A stretch of 64,000 nt of DNA. It comes from Pinibacter aurantiacus (GTDB taxonomy: Bacteria; Bacteroidota; Bacteroidia; Chitinophagales; Chitinophagaceae). Below are positions 47,610 to 56,099 of this stretch, in pieces. Numbering within the stretch: position 1 is the first letter of the stretch; the number at the start of each line of letters is the position of its first letter. The position numbers were made by a program, and so were the translations under genes. The notes beneath the pieces are model-generated. The model was not told where the DNA came from. It was given only the letters and a program-made list of their open reading frames with translations, and did not search any database. The stretch covers positions 111,104-175,103 of the forward strand of contig NZ_JAHSPG010000004.1 in assembly GCF_019130065.1 (NCBI RefSeq). The letters run 5' to 3'.

Positions 47610-47729
47610 ATTGCCAAACTAACACATCGAATTTACTGAAAATCGTTTACGATCTAAAGACATCAGAAATAAATATCAACGACAAAAACAAATTGCAATT
47701 TTTGTATCAAAACTGATAAACACAGTTTA

Positions 47730-48059
47730 CTATGATGAATTACCATGTAATAGTTGTTGAATATCCTGCCATAAAAAAAATACTCTGGAGCGAACCTTAA
47801 AGGGCTTTAACTTTCCATGCTTCACCCAATCATAGACTGTCGGCTTTGTAATATGAAAGATGGTGCAGATTTCTGTAATTTTGTAAAGGGGCTTATAGGT
47901 CATGCCGGGTGTCTCGAAACTCGAAACATTCGGTTTTTCATTTTCTGCTTTTGTCACTTCTTCTCTAATTACCTGCCTCAATAATTGCCAGAATTGCTCC
48001 GGTTGATATGGAAACAACATCGGGGTAACCGGGTTACCATTACTCACATTTTCTTTCAT
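47730..48059 (-). CDS. MerR/excisionase-type helix-turn-helix protein
   Basis: The 109-residue protein has an unrecognised N-terminal part with FWQLLRQVIREEV and a C-terminal HTH_17/excisionase-like domain: LYKITEICTIFHITKPTVYD followed by WVKHGKLKPFKVRSRVFF. The ATG at 48059 is used; an in-frame GTG lies directly before it. It precedes the REase/CHAT/STAND cluster on the same strand by 264 bases. It could be the cluster's regulator or an accessory of the integrase; such HTH proteins are very common on Bacteroidota mobile elements. Confidence 0.8.
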   Translation of the reverse strand: MKENVSNGNPVTPMLFPYQPEQFWQLLRQVIREEVTKAENEKPNVSSFETPGMTYKPLYKITEICTIFHITKPTVYDWVKHGKLKPFKVRSRVFFLWQDIQQLLHGNSS

Positions 48060-48216
48060 CACTTTTCATTTTTATGAAGATAACAATGAATTTATTCTAA
48101 CTTACTACTTCTTTATTTTTTGAAGATGTTGAATAAAAACAGTAAGTTCACAATTAACCTATTAAACCCTTCGTCTGTGACTTACGTGGCGAAGCAATAC
48201 CTAAACCCTACATCAT

Positions 48217-49092
48217 ATGAGCGTTTCGAATTGGTTTGAAACTTTTAACAATAATATCCAAATCGCTAATTCCACAGTAGACACAATTGCTTATAGATAC
48301 AAGCGAATTACCAAACAACTAAATAAAGATTTTTGGGCGACCGAATCCGATACCAGTCATAGCCTTTATGTGGGTTCTTATGGTCGGGACACGGACATTC
48401 ATGTTAGTGACATTGACTTTGTTTTTGAATTACCTTCATCAGAATACACAAAATATAATAATTATTCAGGCAACGGACAGTCTGCATTACTTCAAGCAGT
48501 AAAAACCTCTATCGAAAAAACCTACAATCCAACTTTTATGAAAGCTGATGGACAGGTAATTCAGATCTTCTTCGCAGATGATATTAATTATGAAATAGTC
48601 CCAGTATTTGTTAACAACGCGGGTTCTTATACTTTTCCGGATGCAAATAATGGTGGCAGCTGGAAAACAACTAATCCAAGACCTGAAATTACAGAAATCA
48701 GAGCAAAAAACGATGAATGGAATAAGAACTTGAAACGATTGGCAAGAATGGCAAAGGCTTGGAAAGACACGTGGTCCGTGCCTATGGGGGGACTTTTAAT
48801 TGACACTATGGCTTACAATTTTCTAAGTAGTTGGGAACATAAAGACAAATCCTATTTGTATTATGATTGGATGAGTCGAGACTTTTTCAAATATCTTTCA
48901 GAGCAAAATGACCAACAAGAATATTGGTTAAGTCCAGGAGCAAGACAATATGTTTGGCGCACAGGAAATTTTTCATACAAATCTAAACAATGCTATAATC
49001 TTGCGTTAGAAGCAATCGAAAAAGAAAAAACTTATCCCACAAGTGCTAAATCCAAATGGAGAGAAATTTTCGGGACGAAATTCCCATCATGA
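48217..49092 (+). CDS. CD-NTase (SMODS-type nucleotidyltransferase), CBASS-like
   Basis: The 291-residue protein has a nucleotidyltransferase core: YVGSYGRDTD (Gly53-Ser54 and the following Asp segment), then SDIDFVFEL with catalytic acids Asp65 and Asp67. A third acid is in YEIVPVF (Glu126). This is the pattern of SMODS/CD-NTase enzymes that make cyclic or linear oligonucleotide signals in CBASS. It is followed after 106 bases by a SLATT membrane protein, a known CBASS-type effector class. No Cap2/Cap3 or HORMA/TRIP13 genes are next to it, so a minimal (type I) layout is most likely. The signal made is not predictable here. Confidence 0.87.
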   Translation: MSVSNWFETFNNNIQIANSTVDTIAYRYKRITKQLNKDFWATESDTSHSLYVGSYGRDTDIHVSDIDFVFELPSSEYTKYNNYSGNGQSALLQAVKTSIEKTYNPTFMKADGQVIQIFFADDINYEIVPVFVNNAGSYTFPDANNGGSWKTTNPRPEITEIRAKNDEWNKNLKRLARMAKAWKDTWSVPMGGLLIDTMAYNFLSSWEHKDKSYLYYDWMSRDFFKYLSEQNDQQEYWLSPGARQYVWRTGNFSYKSKQCYNLALEAIEKEKTYPTSAKSKWREIFGTKFPS

Positions 49093-49198
49093 AATTCCCT
49101 AGATATTATTTATACAACCGGAAGTTGTCGTCTCCTGCTTTAATAAATTCTTCGCAACAAATAAGTGGCCCAACAACACCCCTTAAAGATTCAGAGTT

Positions 49199-49807
49199 AT
49201 GAACAAAAATGATTTTTTGAAAACACTCGCACAAAAAGGTTTTGACATTGGCTTTGGTGCAAAGAAAAATTTCGCATCTTATGATTTAATTAATAAACTA
49301 CCTGGCTGGACTGGATTTATTTCATTGGCAGTTGGTATAATCCAAATTGCATATCAAAACATTCCGTTCAATAAGGAACTATCAATTCTTCTGATTTTTG
49401 TTGGAATTGCGATAATTTATATTGATGTTTTTAAAAATAAAGTTGATAAATATAACGAAGAGGGAATCCGCTTAACCAGACTATATAACTCTATCCGAGA
49501 TTTATATAATTGCGTCAAAGCTGACAATCAATTTGAATATTCAAATTATGAACTAAAATATCAAAACATTATTTCAGATTTCTACAGCAATTCAATAAGC
49601 AAACAAGTTTTCTTGTCTCAATGGTTTGCTCATTTTAAATTTTTTTACGAAATGCAGACAGACTGGATTGAAAATGAATTAAGTCTAAGCTTTTTTAAAG
49701 ACAAGCTACCAAACTCGTTAAAAATAACTCTGACAATAGTTCTATTACTAACATTGATTTGTATTTTTCATGAATATCTCTTAAACCTTTGCGGAATTCG
49801 CAAATAA
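49199..49807 (+). CDS. SLATT-domain membrane protein, probable CBASS effector
   Basis: The 202-residue protein has two close membrane segments near the N-terminus (WTGFISLAVGIIQIAY, LSILLIFVGIAIIYIDVF). A helical region follows (EEGIRLTRLYNSIRDLYNCV), and one more C-terminal membrane segment (LKITLTIVLLLTLICIF) completes it. This is the layout of SLATT proteins, which are thought to open membrane pores after signal binding. The pairing with an upstream CD-NTase gene supports the call. Some SLATT members lack the extra C-terminal segment, so this may belong to one of the larger subgroups. Confidence 0.82.
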   Translation: MNKNDFLKTLAQKGFDIGFGAKKNFASYDLINKLPGWTGFISLAVGIIQIAYQNIPFNKELSILLIFVGIAIIYIDVFKNKVDKYNEEGIRLTRLYNSIRDLYNCVKADNQFEYSNYELKYQNIISDFYSNSISKQVFLSQWFAHFKFFYEMQTDWIENELSLSFFKDKLPNSLKITLTIVLLLTLICIFHEYLLNLCGIRK

Positions 49808-49934
49808 TCTAGTTGTTCAAAATAAAGATAGCATTGATGGTAGAATCGGAACAAATACCAGAAGAGCTATAACTCTATCCCTGTTGGAAGCCATGCGAGA
49901 AGTACTGATATATAATATATTAAACACCCACTAA
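49806..49934 (+). pseudogene. possible remnant of a peptidoglycan-binding-like domain
   Basis: Directly after the SLATT stop, a frame without a start codon reads NLVVQNKDSIDGRIGTNTRR and continues to a stop at 49932-49934. The DGRIGTNTRRAI part resembles the conserved DGxFGxxTxxAV motif of PG_binding_1 domains. The fragment is short, so chance similarity is possible. Confidence 0.2.
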
Positions 49935-49944
49935 ACACCTAACT

Positions 49945-50475
49945 ATGTCCAACAAATTAAACGTTACATTCTTTCTTATATTTTTTCTTTGTACTTTTCT
50001 AGCCTGCTCAAATAATTCGCAAGACACTTCAAATGAAAAAAGCAACAAGGCAAATACTTCCCAAACTGAGGTGTACATCAAGAACATTTCGGCTGCCTCG
50101 TTATATCAACCATTAAGCGAAAAAGGATTTTCAATAGATAAACAATTGGGGGATCACGTAATGTTTGTTGATTGTGACAAAACAACTGCAATTTCAAGTG
50201 AGCATGTTAGAATTTCAGGCGACGCTCCTGAAAAAATTGTAGAGATAAGAGCATCTTTTACAAACACGTCAACTACAAAAACTGATGAAGCTGCGAAACA
50301 ATTTCTTGGCTTTATTGCAACATTACCGTATGAAAACGCAGCCCCTGATCAAGCAAGAAGCTGGATCGAAGGCAATATTTCAAAAAATGCAAAAACAACA
50401 ATCAATGGTGTTAATTTCGAAATGTTTGCAAATCTGAAAAATATTCGAACATTACTAATAACTCCTGTAAAATAG
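49945..50475 (+). CDS. lipoprotein of unknown function
   Basis: The 176-residue product starts with a lipoprotein signal (SNKLNVTFFLIFFLCTFLAC; lipobox Cys near residue 21) and a Ser/Asn-rich linker. The remaining ~130 residues form one soluble domain without a recognised family (ISAASLYQPLSEKGF, GDAPEKIVEIRASF). It lies between the SLATT gene and a perfect palindrome. It could be a leftover of exported cargo; no link with CBASS is evident. Confidence 0.65.
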   Translation: MSNKLNVTFFLIFFLCTFLACSNNSQDTSNEKSNKANTSQTEVYIKNISAASLYQPLSEKGFSIDKQLGDHVMFVDCDKTTAISSEHVRISGDAPEKIVEIRASFTNTSTTKTDEAAKQFLGFIATLPYENAAPDQARSWIEGNISKNAKTTINGVNFEMFANLKNIRTLLITPVK

Positions 50476-50517
50476 AAAATGCCACAGCTTTCATTTAGCC
50501 TCATTATTTCTATTTAT

Positions 50518-50555
50518 AAAATTTTACAATTGGCAAATTTGCCAATTGTAAAATT
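50518..50555. repeat. perfect 38-bp palindrome
   Basis: The two 19-base halves (50518-50536 and 50537-50555) are exact reverse complements with no loop, and T-rich sequence follows. It lies between the lipoprotein gene and an XRE-family gene on the same strand. It could be a terminator for the former, an operator for the latter, or both. Confidence 0.9.
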
Positions 50556-50620
50556 TTTTTTATCTTCACTTCATAATTTTTAAAAGTGGCGACACCACTA
50601 TAAACACGGCAAATAAAATT

Positions 50621-51145
50621 ATGATACAAGCAAGATTTGTAGATGACTCTACTATTGAGGTCACTGCACCAGACGGGGAAATATTCACATGGAAAACCTA
50701 TTTCCCGGTGCCCAAACAAAATCAACAATATTTTGCAGGAAGATTTCCATATTACTATCAGAAATATTTTGAAGGCGATATGAGTATGAGTGTAGCGTAT
50801 TGGATTTGGATAAAAATGAATTATGACGAAGGCCTTGGAATTTATGGAGGCGACGGGGACAGGGAAGATGAAAGAATTTTACTTTCCCAAGAAAGAGAAC
50901 GAATTGGGGCAAGAATACGTGAATTGCGAAAAGAAAAAAACATTGAAGCAAAAATGCTTGCTCAAATCGCTAATATAGATGCGGCTAACCTTAGCCGCAT
51001 TGAACAAGGACGTTATTCAGTTGGTTTAGATATACTTTCGAAAATTGCTTTTGCCCTTGGTGCTAAAATTGAGTTGATTGATTTCGTTGAACCTAAAAAT
51101 TCTAATGCTATTGGCAACATAAATCATTTTGAAAAAGAACGTTGA
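50621..51145 (+). CDS. XRE-family regulator with DUF2442-like N-terminus
   Basis: The 174-residue protein has a short beta-rich N-terminal part (IQARFVDDSTIEVTAPDGEI) and a C-terminal XRE HTH (RIRELRKEKNIEAKMLAQIA, then NLSRIEQGRYSVGLDILSKI). The DUF2442 call is tentative. Its start lies 65 bases after the perfect palindrome, which is a natural operator candidate for this protein. A terminator follows at 51199. Confidence 0.78.
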   Translation: MIQARFVDDSTIEVTAPDGEIFTWKTYFPVPKQNQQYFAGRFPYYYQKYFEGDMSMSVAYWIWIKMNYDEGLGIYGGDGDREDERILLSQERERIGARIRELRKEKNIEAKMLAQIANIDAANLSRIEQGRYSVGLDILSKIAFALGAKIELIDFVEPKNSNAIGNINHFEKER

Positions 51146-51198
51146 AACTCTTTGAGTTAATAGACCCTTTATGTATTCCGTCCGGTCTAAAATGGATT

Positions 51199-51231
51199 AG
51201 AGGCTGTATCAAACATAACACAGCCTCTTTC
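51199..51231 (+). terminator. intrinsic terminator after the XRE gene
   Basis: AGAGGCTGT (51199-51207) pairs with ACAGCCTCT (51220-51228) around a 12-base loop, followed by TTCATTT. The stem is strong; the T run is short. Confidence 0.6.
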
Positions 51232-51377
51232 ATTTAGAATTAGCACAACGCAAAAGGCATTGAATTGTATATAAGGCGTTGACTCCTTGTAATCTTTTTC
51301 GACTATCAGAAATATCAAGTGGCAAAAAGCTTTTTAACGCTGCTATCAATTATAAATCTTTTGATCATAAAGAATTG

Positions 51378-52472
51378 TCACATAAAATCAAGAAGCTCAT
51401 TTGTATTAGGCAGTACATCCTTAATTGCCTTAGGCACTTCCTTCGACGTTTTATAAGTTGCTACTCCCATCGCCTTATCAAAACTTTTAATGGCAAATTC
51501 AACTACAGAATTATTCTTCTCCTTACAAAGCACTATTCCGATACTGGAATTTTCTTTAGGAAGTTTTATCTTTTCGTCGAGCACATTTAGATAAAAATTT
51601 AACTGCCCGACATCTGCAGGTTTGAATTTTCCTTTCTTTAATTCAAACGCAACAAGACATTGCAAATGACGATTAAAAAACAAAAGATCGATAAAAAATT
51701 CATCGCCTTCAACTTCAAGTCGGTATTGGTTGCCAACGAAACAAAATCCTTTTCCCATTTGCAAAATAAAATTGCGAATATTTAAAACGACCTGTTCCTC
51801 AAGTCCTCGCTCATCTTCGATTTCTTCTTCTGAAATAAAATCCAAAAAATACTCGTCTTTAAAAATTCTTAATGCAGATGGCTTTAAAGCCCTTTTCAAG
51901 GTCTGATTAAAATTATTTGGAAGCTTACCTTCTTTGATAAAAAGGTCGTTTTCTATATGGTGTTCTAGGATCGTAAGAGACCAGAAATTTACAGCAGCAG
52001 ACTGTATGTAGAAAGAACGAGCCGACCAAGTTTTCACCTTTGATAAAATAGAAAAATGGTGAGAAAAACTGATCCGATAAAAGGATTCCAGAAAGCTGTT
52101 ACTTTTTGTTTCGCCTGATTGTATATCTCCTTCTGAAAATTCATTGTCCTTGGCTATTTGGTCAAATTGGTTCGACGGTGTCGAACCAATTAAGAAACCC
52201 GAATAGGTGTCTGCAAAAAGGCGGATTTTCTTTAGGTTACTTGTTGAAAATCCTTTCAAGCCTGGTAATTCTTTTTGCAGGTCTGATGAAATTTGTTCCA
52301 ACACCTTTGTTCCCCATTTCTGAGCTTTTACTTTCTCTGACAACATTTTGCCAGTTCGTAAATACAAGACCAGTTGCTCCTTATTAACCAATCGTGCAGC
52401 CTGATACCTACTATTAACAATCTCCTGCTTTAAAGTATTTACTAGCTCTGTATAGTTCTTATCTAGTTTCAT
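51378..52472 (-). CDS. YhcG/DUF1016-family PD-(D/E)xK nuclease-like protein
   Basis: The 364-residue protein has the DUF1016 N-terminal helical domain (about 10-160; LRTGKMLSEKVKAQKWGTK, GFSTSNLKKIRLFADTYS). The C-terminal nuclease-like domain carries YRLEVEGDEFFIDLLFFNR and LVAFELKKGKF (the D...ExK pattern) and the Q residue in ADVGQLNFYL. It starts 22 bases after the integrase stop and is probably in the same transcript. The family is common on mobile elements and in defence islands; activity has seldom been tested. Confidence 0.9.
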   Translation of the reverse strand: MKLDKNYTELVNTLKQEIVNSRYQAARLVNKEQLVLYLRTGKMLSEKVKAQKWGTKVLEQISSDLQKELPGLKGFSTSNLKKIRLFADTYSGFLIGSTPSNQFDQIAKDNEFSEGDIQSGETKSNSFLESFYRISFSHHFSILSKVKTWSARSFYIQSAAVNFWSLTILEHHIENDLFIKEGKLPNNFNQTLKRALKPSALRIFKDEYFLDFISEEEIEDERGLEEQVVLNIRNFILQMGKGFCFVGNQYRLEVEGDEFFIDLLFFNRHLQCLVAFELKKGKFKPADVGQLNFYLNVLDEKIKLPKENSSIGIVLCKEKNNSVVEFAIKSFDKAMGVATYKTSKEVPKAIKDVLPNTNELLDFM

Positions 52473-52494
52473 AAATTAGGTTTGTAATTGAAGA

Positions 52495-53796
52495 TTACTG
52501 TTTGCTCAAAATGCTCTGCTCACCACGGGCAGCCCATAACTCTTGCATTTTTCTCCCTGCCTCTTCTGGCAAAATCCGGATGTATTTGTAAAAGTCCTTC
52601 ACACTTTTATGACCGCTAATTTTCATTATTAGTTCGACAGGTGTACCAGCTAAAAATTCATTTGTGCAAAACGATCTTCTACAAGTGTGCGAGGTTATCC
52701 AAGCATATTTTGGCTTGGATTCAATTATTTCCTTTTTCCCTTTTTTGTGAGAGTGCTTAATGGTTTGATGTAGACCTGCGAGTTTACCAATTGTTTTAAT
52801 GTGCCGGTTGAATTCGGCGTTTGTTGGAGCAGGAACATCTTTTGCGAATCTATTTTGAAGGATTTCCAAGGCTTCAGTTTTCAACGGTATTACAACCCAA
52901 TGTTCGGATTTTTGTTGTTTTTTATACAACATGCCGTTTCTTAAATCAATTTGTTCAAGCTTAGTCAAATCTGAAAATCGCAAACCCGTTAAACAACCAA
53001 GAATAAAGTCGTTCCTGTAGTCTTCAAGATGCGGATGCTTACTTAGGTTAACATTGTACAGTCTGCCTATTTCAGTCCAGTTGAGATAAATTGCATCCAC
53101 CTCCTCTTCAACTATAACCCACCCTGTCATATCTATTGGAGGAATTATTCTTTTTCTAATTCTGTCTCTTAGAAAAGTTCGTAGCTGTTTAATAGTCTTG
53201 CCAACCGTATTTGTTTTTAAACCTACTGTACCTGGATATCTTCCCTTTTGTACATAGTGATACATCAGGAATTCTACAAACTCTTCGTAAAATGTCAATG
53301 TCAAGCAATCGAAGGTGATGGGCTTCTTGCGGAAGGTTTCGAACTTTTTTAAATGATCTCGCATGTTCCTGTAAATTCGAGGCATATCCTTACAGGTTCG
53401 ATTTGTCTTGACTTTTATATAAGCTTCTATTTCGTTGTAAAAATTTAAGTCCTTGTCAGCGGCTTCCGTTATTCTAACCTGATCAATTTCCATGTCAGGC
53501 TTAAACTGACGTTTTACAAATTCGAGTGGATCTTTGCCGTTTTTTTCCGCAATTAATATCAAGTCCTCTACATTTCTCAGCATTCTTCCTATTTGACCGT
53601 TCAATACTCTGTAGTCTCCATATTCCGGCGGCATCTCCGGCTTTATGCGTGAGAGTTTCTTATGCCAATATTTCATTGGAACATAAATTTCGGTCCCTAA
53701 TACAGTCCGTTTTTCCGAACTAAAACAATACTGAATGCAAATTTGGTTTCCTACTCGCCTTTCTCTTCGATCACAAATTGCTTTTACAGGCAACAT
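52495..53796 (-). CDS. tyrosine-type site-specific recombinase/integrase
   Basis: This 433-residue integrase has an N-terminal arm/core-binding part and a C-terminal catalytic domain with GCLTGLRFSDLTKLE (first Arg), SHTCRRSF (His-x-x-Arg) and ISGHKSVKDFYKYI (His and nucleophile Tyr). All catalytic residues are present. The start is 228 bases from the 3' end of tRNA-Cys, a classic attachment target. It most likely integrated the element described here; the direction and tRNA position mark the right edge. Confidence 0.95.
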   Translation of the reverse strand: MLPVKAICDRRERRVGNQICIQYCFSSEKRTVLGTEIYVPMKYWHKKLSRIKPEMPPEYGDYRVLNGQIGRMLRNVEDLILIAEKNGKDPLEFVKRQFKPDMEIDQVRITEAADKDLNFYNEIEAYIKVKTNRTCKDMPRIYRNMRDHLKKFETFRKKPITFDCLTLTFYEEFVEFLMYHYVQKGRYPGTVGLKTNTVGKTIKQLRTFLRDRIRKRIIPPIDMTGWVIVEEEVDAIYLNWTEIGRLYNVNLSKHPHLEDYRNDFILGCLTGLRFSDLTKLEQIDLRNGMLYKKQQKSEHWVVIPLKTEALEILQNRFAKDVPAPTNAEFNRHIKTIGKLAGLHQTIKHSHKKGKKEIIESKPKYAWITSHTCRRSFCTNEFLAGTPVELIMKISGHKSVKDFYKYIRILPEEAGRKMQELWAARGEQSILSKQ

Positions 53797-53870
53797 ATTT
53801 TTTAAAGTTTGTGACTTCGAAATCGATTATTCAAAGGCGTTAAAAATGAAAGCTCAACGCGCCTGAATTT

Positions 53871-53892
53871 TGGTCGATTTTTGGTCGATTTA
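53871..53892. repeat. tandem 11-bp repeat next to the integrase gene
   Basis: TGGTCGATTTT (53871-53881) is followed directly by TGGTCGATTTA (53882-53892). It lies between the integrase and the tRNA, where integrase arm or excisionase sites are expected, but only two copies are present. Confidence 0.5.
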
Positions 53893-53990
53893 AATAATAT
53901 CTGCTTTGAATAAAGATAAAATGAGAATTTTCAACTCAGTGTTGTAAAATGTTGAAAATAAGCGACTTGAAAATAAAGCGGAGTAAAATA

Positions 53991-54022
53991 AAATAAGGAT
54001 TACAAAGTTGTAATCCTTATTT
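53991..54022 (-). terminator. terminator of tRNA-Cys
   Basis: AAATAAGGATTACAA pairs with TTGTAATCCTTATTT around a 2-base loop; read on the minus strand it follows the tRNA 3' end by 2 bases. The symmetric A/T ends allow bidirectional use. Confidence 0.8.
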
Positions 54023-54024
54023 CG

Positions 54025-54095
54025 AGGTCCCGAGCGGATTCGAACCGCTGTAGAAGCTTTTGCAGAGCTCTGCCTAGCCACTCGGCCACAGGACC
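54025..54095 (-). tRNA. tRNA-Cys (anticodon GCA)
   Basis: On the minus strand the gene starts GGTCCTG and ends CGGGACC plus discriminator T, giving a complete acceptor stem. The D arm (GGCCGAGTGGCTAGGC), anticodon loop CTGCAAA with anticodon GCA, and T arm (AGCGGTTCGAATCCGCT) are all present. The U73 discriminator is usual for tRNA-Cys. No CCA is encoded. Its 3' end faces the integrase and is the probable attachment site of the element. Confidence 0.95.
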
Positions 54096-54242
54096 TTATA
54101 AATATCCCTTTTGCGAGGGGTTGCAAAAATAAGGGTATTTTTATGTTTAAAAAAAGAACTTTCTATAAAATATTTAATCTTCAATTAAGGCTGAGGTGTT
54201 AGCTTTGGGAGTATTGGCCTTTTTCTTATAAAATTTCTGCAA

Positions 54243-55115
54243 ATGAAACAAATAGCACCTTCTGAACTGATAATCAACAGCCGTGGAGCAGTCTATCACC
54301 TGGATGTTCGTCCCGAAGAACTGGCAACTACCATCATAACTGTTGGCGACCCTGATCGCGTGGCGTTGCTAAGCAGGCATTTTGATAACGTAGAATTCAA
54401 GCGCCAACACCGCGAATTTATCACCCACACAGGTACTATCAATAACAAAAGGTTGTCTGTTGTTTCTACAGGAATTGGCCCCGACAATATTGATATCGTC
54501 ATTAACGAGCTCGATGCATTGGTGAACATCGATTTTGAAACCCGTACCATTAAAGAAGAGCTTACCGCTTTGCAGATTATGCGTCTCGGCACATGCGGCT
54601 CGTTGCAGAAAGATATTCCGGTGGATAATTTCGTGGCCTCTACGCACGGCCTTGGCCTGGATAATCTGCTTAACTTCTACCGGCACGAACATAATGATGA
54701 GGAAAAATTGCTGTTGCAATCTTTTATGACCCAAACACAACTGAATAATTCTTCGCAACCTTATATAAGCGGCGCTTCGGCTTCTCTATTAAAGAACTTT
54801 GTGGATGGTTTCCATCAAGGCATTACCGTTACTTGCCCGGGATTTTATGGCCCGCAAGGCCGGGTTTTGCGTCTTGGCCTCAGCAATCCTCAACTGGTGG
54901 ACCGCCTTACAGACTTCAGTTTTGGACAGCACCGGATTTCCAATTTTGAAATGGAAACGTCTGCCATTTATGGCCTTGGGCGCCTGCTGGGCCACCATTG
55001 CCTTAGTTTGAACGCTGTTGTAGCCAACCGCGTTGTCAAAGAATTCTCGAAAGACAGCGCGGCAGCCGTTAATAAACTCATAGAAAAGGTGCTGGGCATT
55101 GTGAGCACAATTTAG
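54243..55115 (+). CDS. nucleoside phosphorylase (uridine phosphorylase-like)
   Basis: The 290-residue protein belongs to the PNP_UDP_1 family: the segment IITVGDPDRVALLSRHF, the phosphate-binding STGIGPDNIDIVINEL, the GTCGSLQ turn and the C-terminal FEMETSAIYGLGRLLGH with the substrate-contacting Met-Glu pair. It should split nucleosides to base and ribose-1-phosphate in the cytoplasm. It is the first gene right of tRNA-Cys and starts the core-type gene stretch. The exact nucleoside preference is not certain. Confidence 0.9.
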   Translation: MKQIAPSELIINSRGAVYHLDVRPEELATTIITVGDPDRVALLSRHFDNVEFKRQHREFITHTGTINNKRLSVVSTGIGPDNIDIVINELDALVNIDFETRTIKEELTALQIMRLGTCGSLQKDIPVDNFVASTHGLGLDNLLNFYRHEHNDEEKLLLQSFMTQTQLNNSSQPYISGASASLLKNFVDGFHQGITVTCPGFYGPQGRVLRLGLSNPQLVDRLTDFSFGQHRISNFEMETSAIYGLGRLLGHHCLSLNAVVANRVVKEFSKDSAAAVNKLIEKVLGIVSTI

Positions 55116-55184
55116 CTGAACGCCAAAGGCCTAACGCTTAACGCCCTCGAAACCCAGCAATCTGGAGAACCGTTACACTCTGAA

Positions 55185-55248
55185 TGCGTTACGCGTTAGG
55201 CGTTAGGCGTTAGGCGTTAGGCATTAGGCATCAAGCATTAAGCATTAT
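55185..55248. repeat. tandem GCGTTAG repeats
   Basis: Four to five tandem copies of GCGTTAG decay into GCATTAG, GCATCAA and GCATTAA. The opposite orientation (CCTAACGC, TTAACGCC) occurs about 65 bases upstream, so the transcript can fold back. This is a common type of intergenic repeat in Bacteroidota; no CRISPR-like spacers. Confidence 0.8.
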
Positions 55249-55310
55249 ATATGCAACAAATCTTACCTTTGGTAATTGTCCGACTCAATCAAAAAGTATA
55301 AAGGAGATAT

Positions 55311-56099
55311 ATGAAACTTAATTTTTTTAAGTACCAGGGAACAGGAAATGACTTTGTGATTCTTGATAACCGTAACCATGAATACGATGCCTTAACCAAT
55401 GAGCAAGTAAAATTTTTGTGTGACCGTCGTTTTGGAATTGGTGCAGATGGCCTTATGTTGTTGAACAGCGCTGCCGATTACGATTTCGAAATGAAATACT
55501 ATAACTCAGACGGCAACACAAGCACTATGTGCGGAAATGGTGGCCGCTGCCTGGTGAAGTTTGCTTTTCACCGCGGCATTACCAGGACCATTTATCGCTT
55601 TATTGCAGCAGACGGATCGCATGAGGCCGAAATTGACATGGATGGCACCGTTAGTTTGAAAATGAAAGATGTTTCTACTATTGAAGAGCTTAATCATAAA
55701 GATTTTTTACTGGATACGGGTTCCCCACACTATGTGAAAATGGTGAGCGATGTAATGGATTATGATGTGTACCAAAAAGGACACGACATACGCTTCAGCA
55801 ACAAGTTTGCAAAACAAGGCGTGAACGTAAATTTCGTAGAGCAAAAGAACGATGATGAGATCATTGTTCGCACTTACGAACGCGGTGTTGAAGACGAAAC
55901 GCTAAGTTGTGGCACCGGCGTTACAGCAAGTGCTTTGGTTAACTTTCATAATGAAATTGGTTTTAACGAAGTGATCGTTACAACAAAAGGCGGCAAACTG
56001 TCTGTGGAATATGATCGCCATAGAGAAGGTTCTTATTCTGATATCTGGCTGTGCGGTCCTGCTGACATGGTTTTTGCCGGATGCATTGAGATTAATTAG
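55311..56099 (+). CDS. dapF: diaminopimelate epimerase
   Basis: The 262-residue enzyme converts LL- to meso-diaminopimelate for lysine and peptidoglycan synthesis. Both catalytic cysteines are present: Cys74 in STMCGNGGRC and Cys200 in TLSCGTGVTAS. The family markers KYQGTGNDFVILDN and GADGLMLL are also found. The length is normal for the family. It stands alone between two repeat-rich intergenic regions. Confidence 0.97.
   Translation: MKLNFFKYQGTGNDFVILDNRNHEYDALTNEQVKFLCDRRFGIGADGLMLLNSAADYDFEMKYYNSDGNTSTMCGNGGRCLVKFAFHRGITRTIYRFIAADGSHEAEIDMDGTVSLKMKDVSTIEELNHKDFLLDTGSPHYVKMVSDVMDYDVYQKGHDIRFSNKFAKQGVNVNFVEQKNDDEIIVRTYERGVEDETLSCGTGVTASALVNFHNEIGFNEVIVTTKGGKLSVEYDRHREGSYSDIWLCGPADMVFAGCIEIN

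Larger units (their letters stand above)
12962..54095. mobile_element. putative mobilizable integrative element at tRNA-Cys (left edge uncertain)
   Basis: A tyrosine integrase (52495-53796) lies next to the 3' end of tRNA-Cys. Relaxase, MobA-like and coupling-protein genes (29880-33518), PRTRC genes, a RadC-like JAB gene, an SRAP gene and SOS-type polymerases lie to its left, a set that recurs on Bacteroidota conjugative and mobilizable elements. Mating-pair genes (traA-Q type, VirB4-like ATPase) are absent from the window, so transfer would need a helper, or the element is a decayed ICE. The left end given here is only the first element-like signal; no copy of the tRNA 3' end was found to define attL. 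Confidence 0.5.

Noticed and set aside
55185..55248. Tandem GCGTTAG array considered as CRISPR
   Set aside because: The 7-base units are contiguous without spacers and no cas genes are present.
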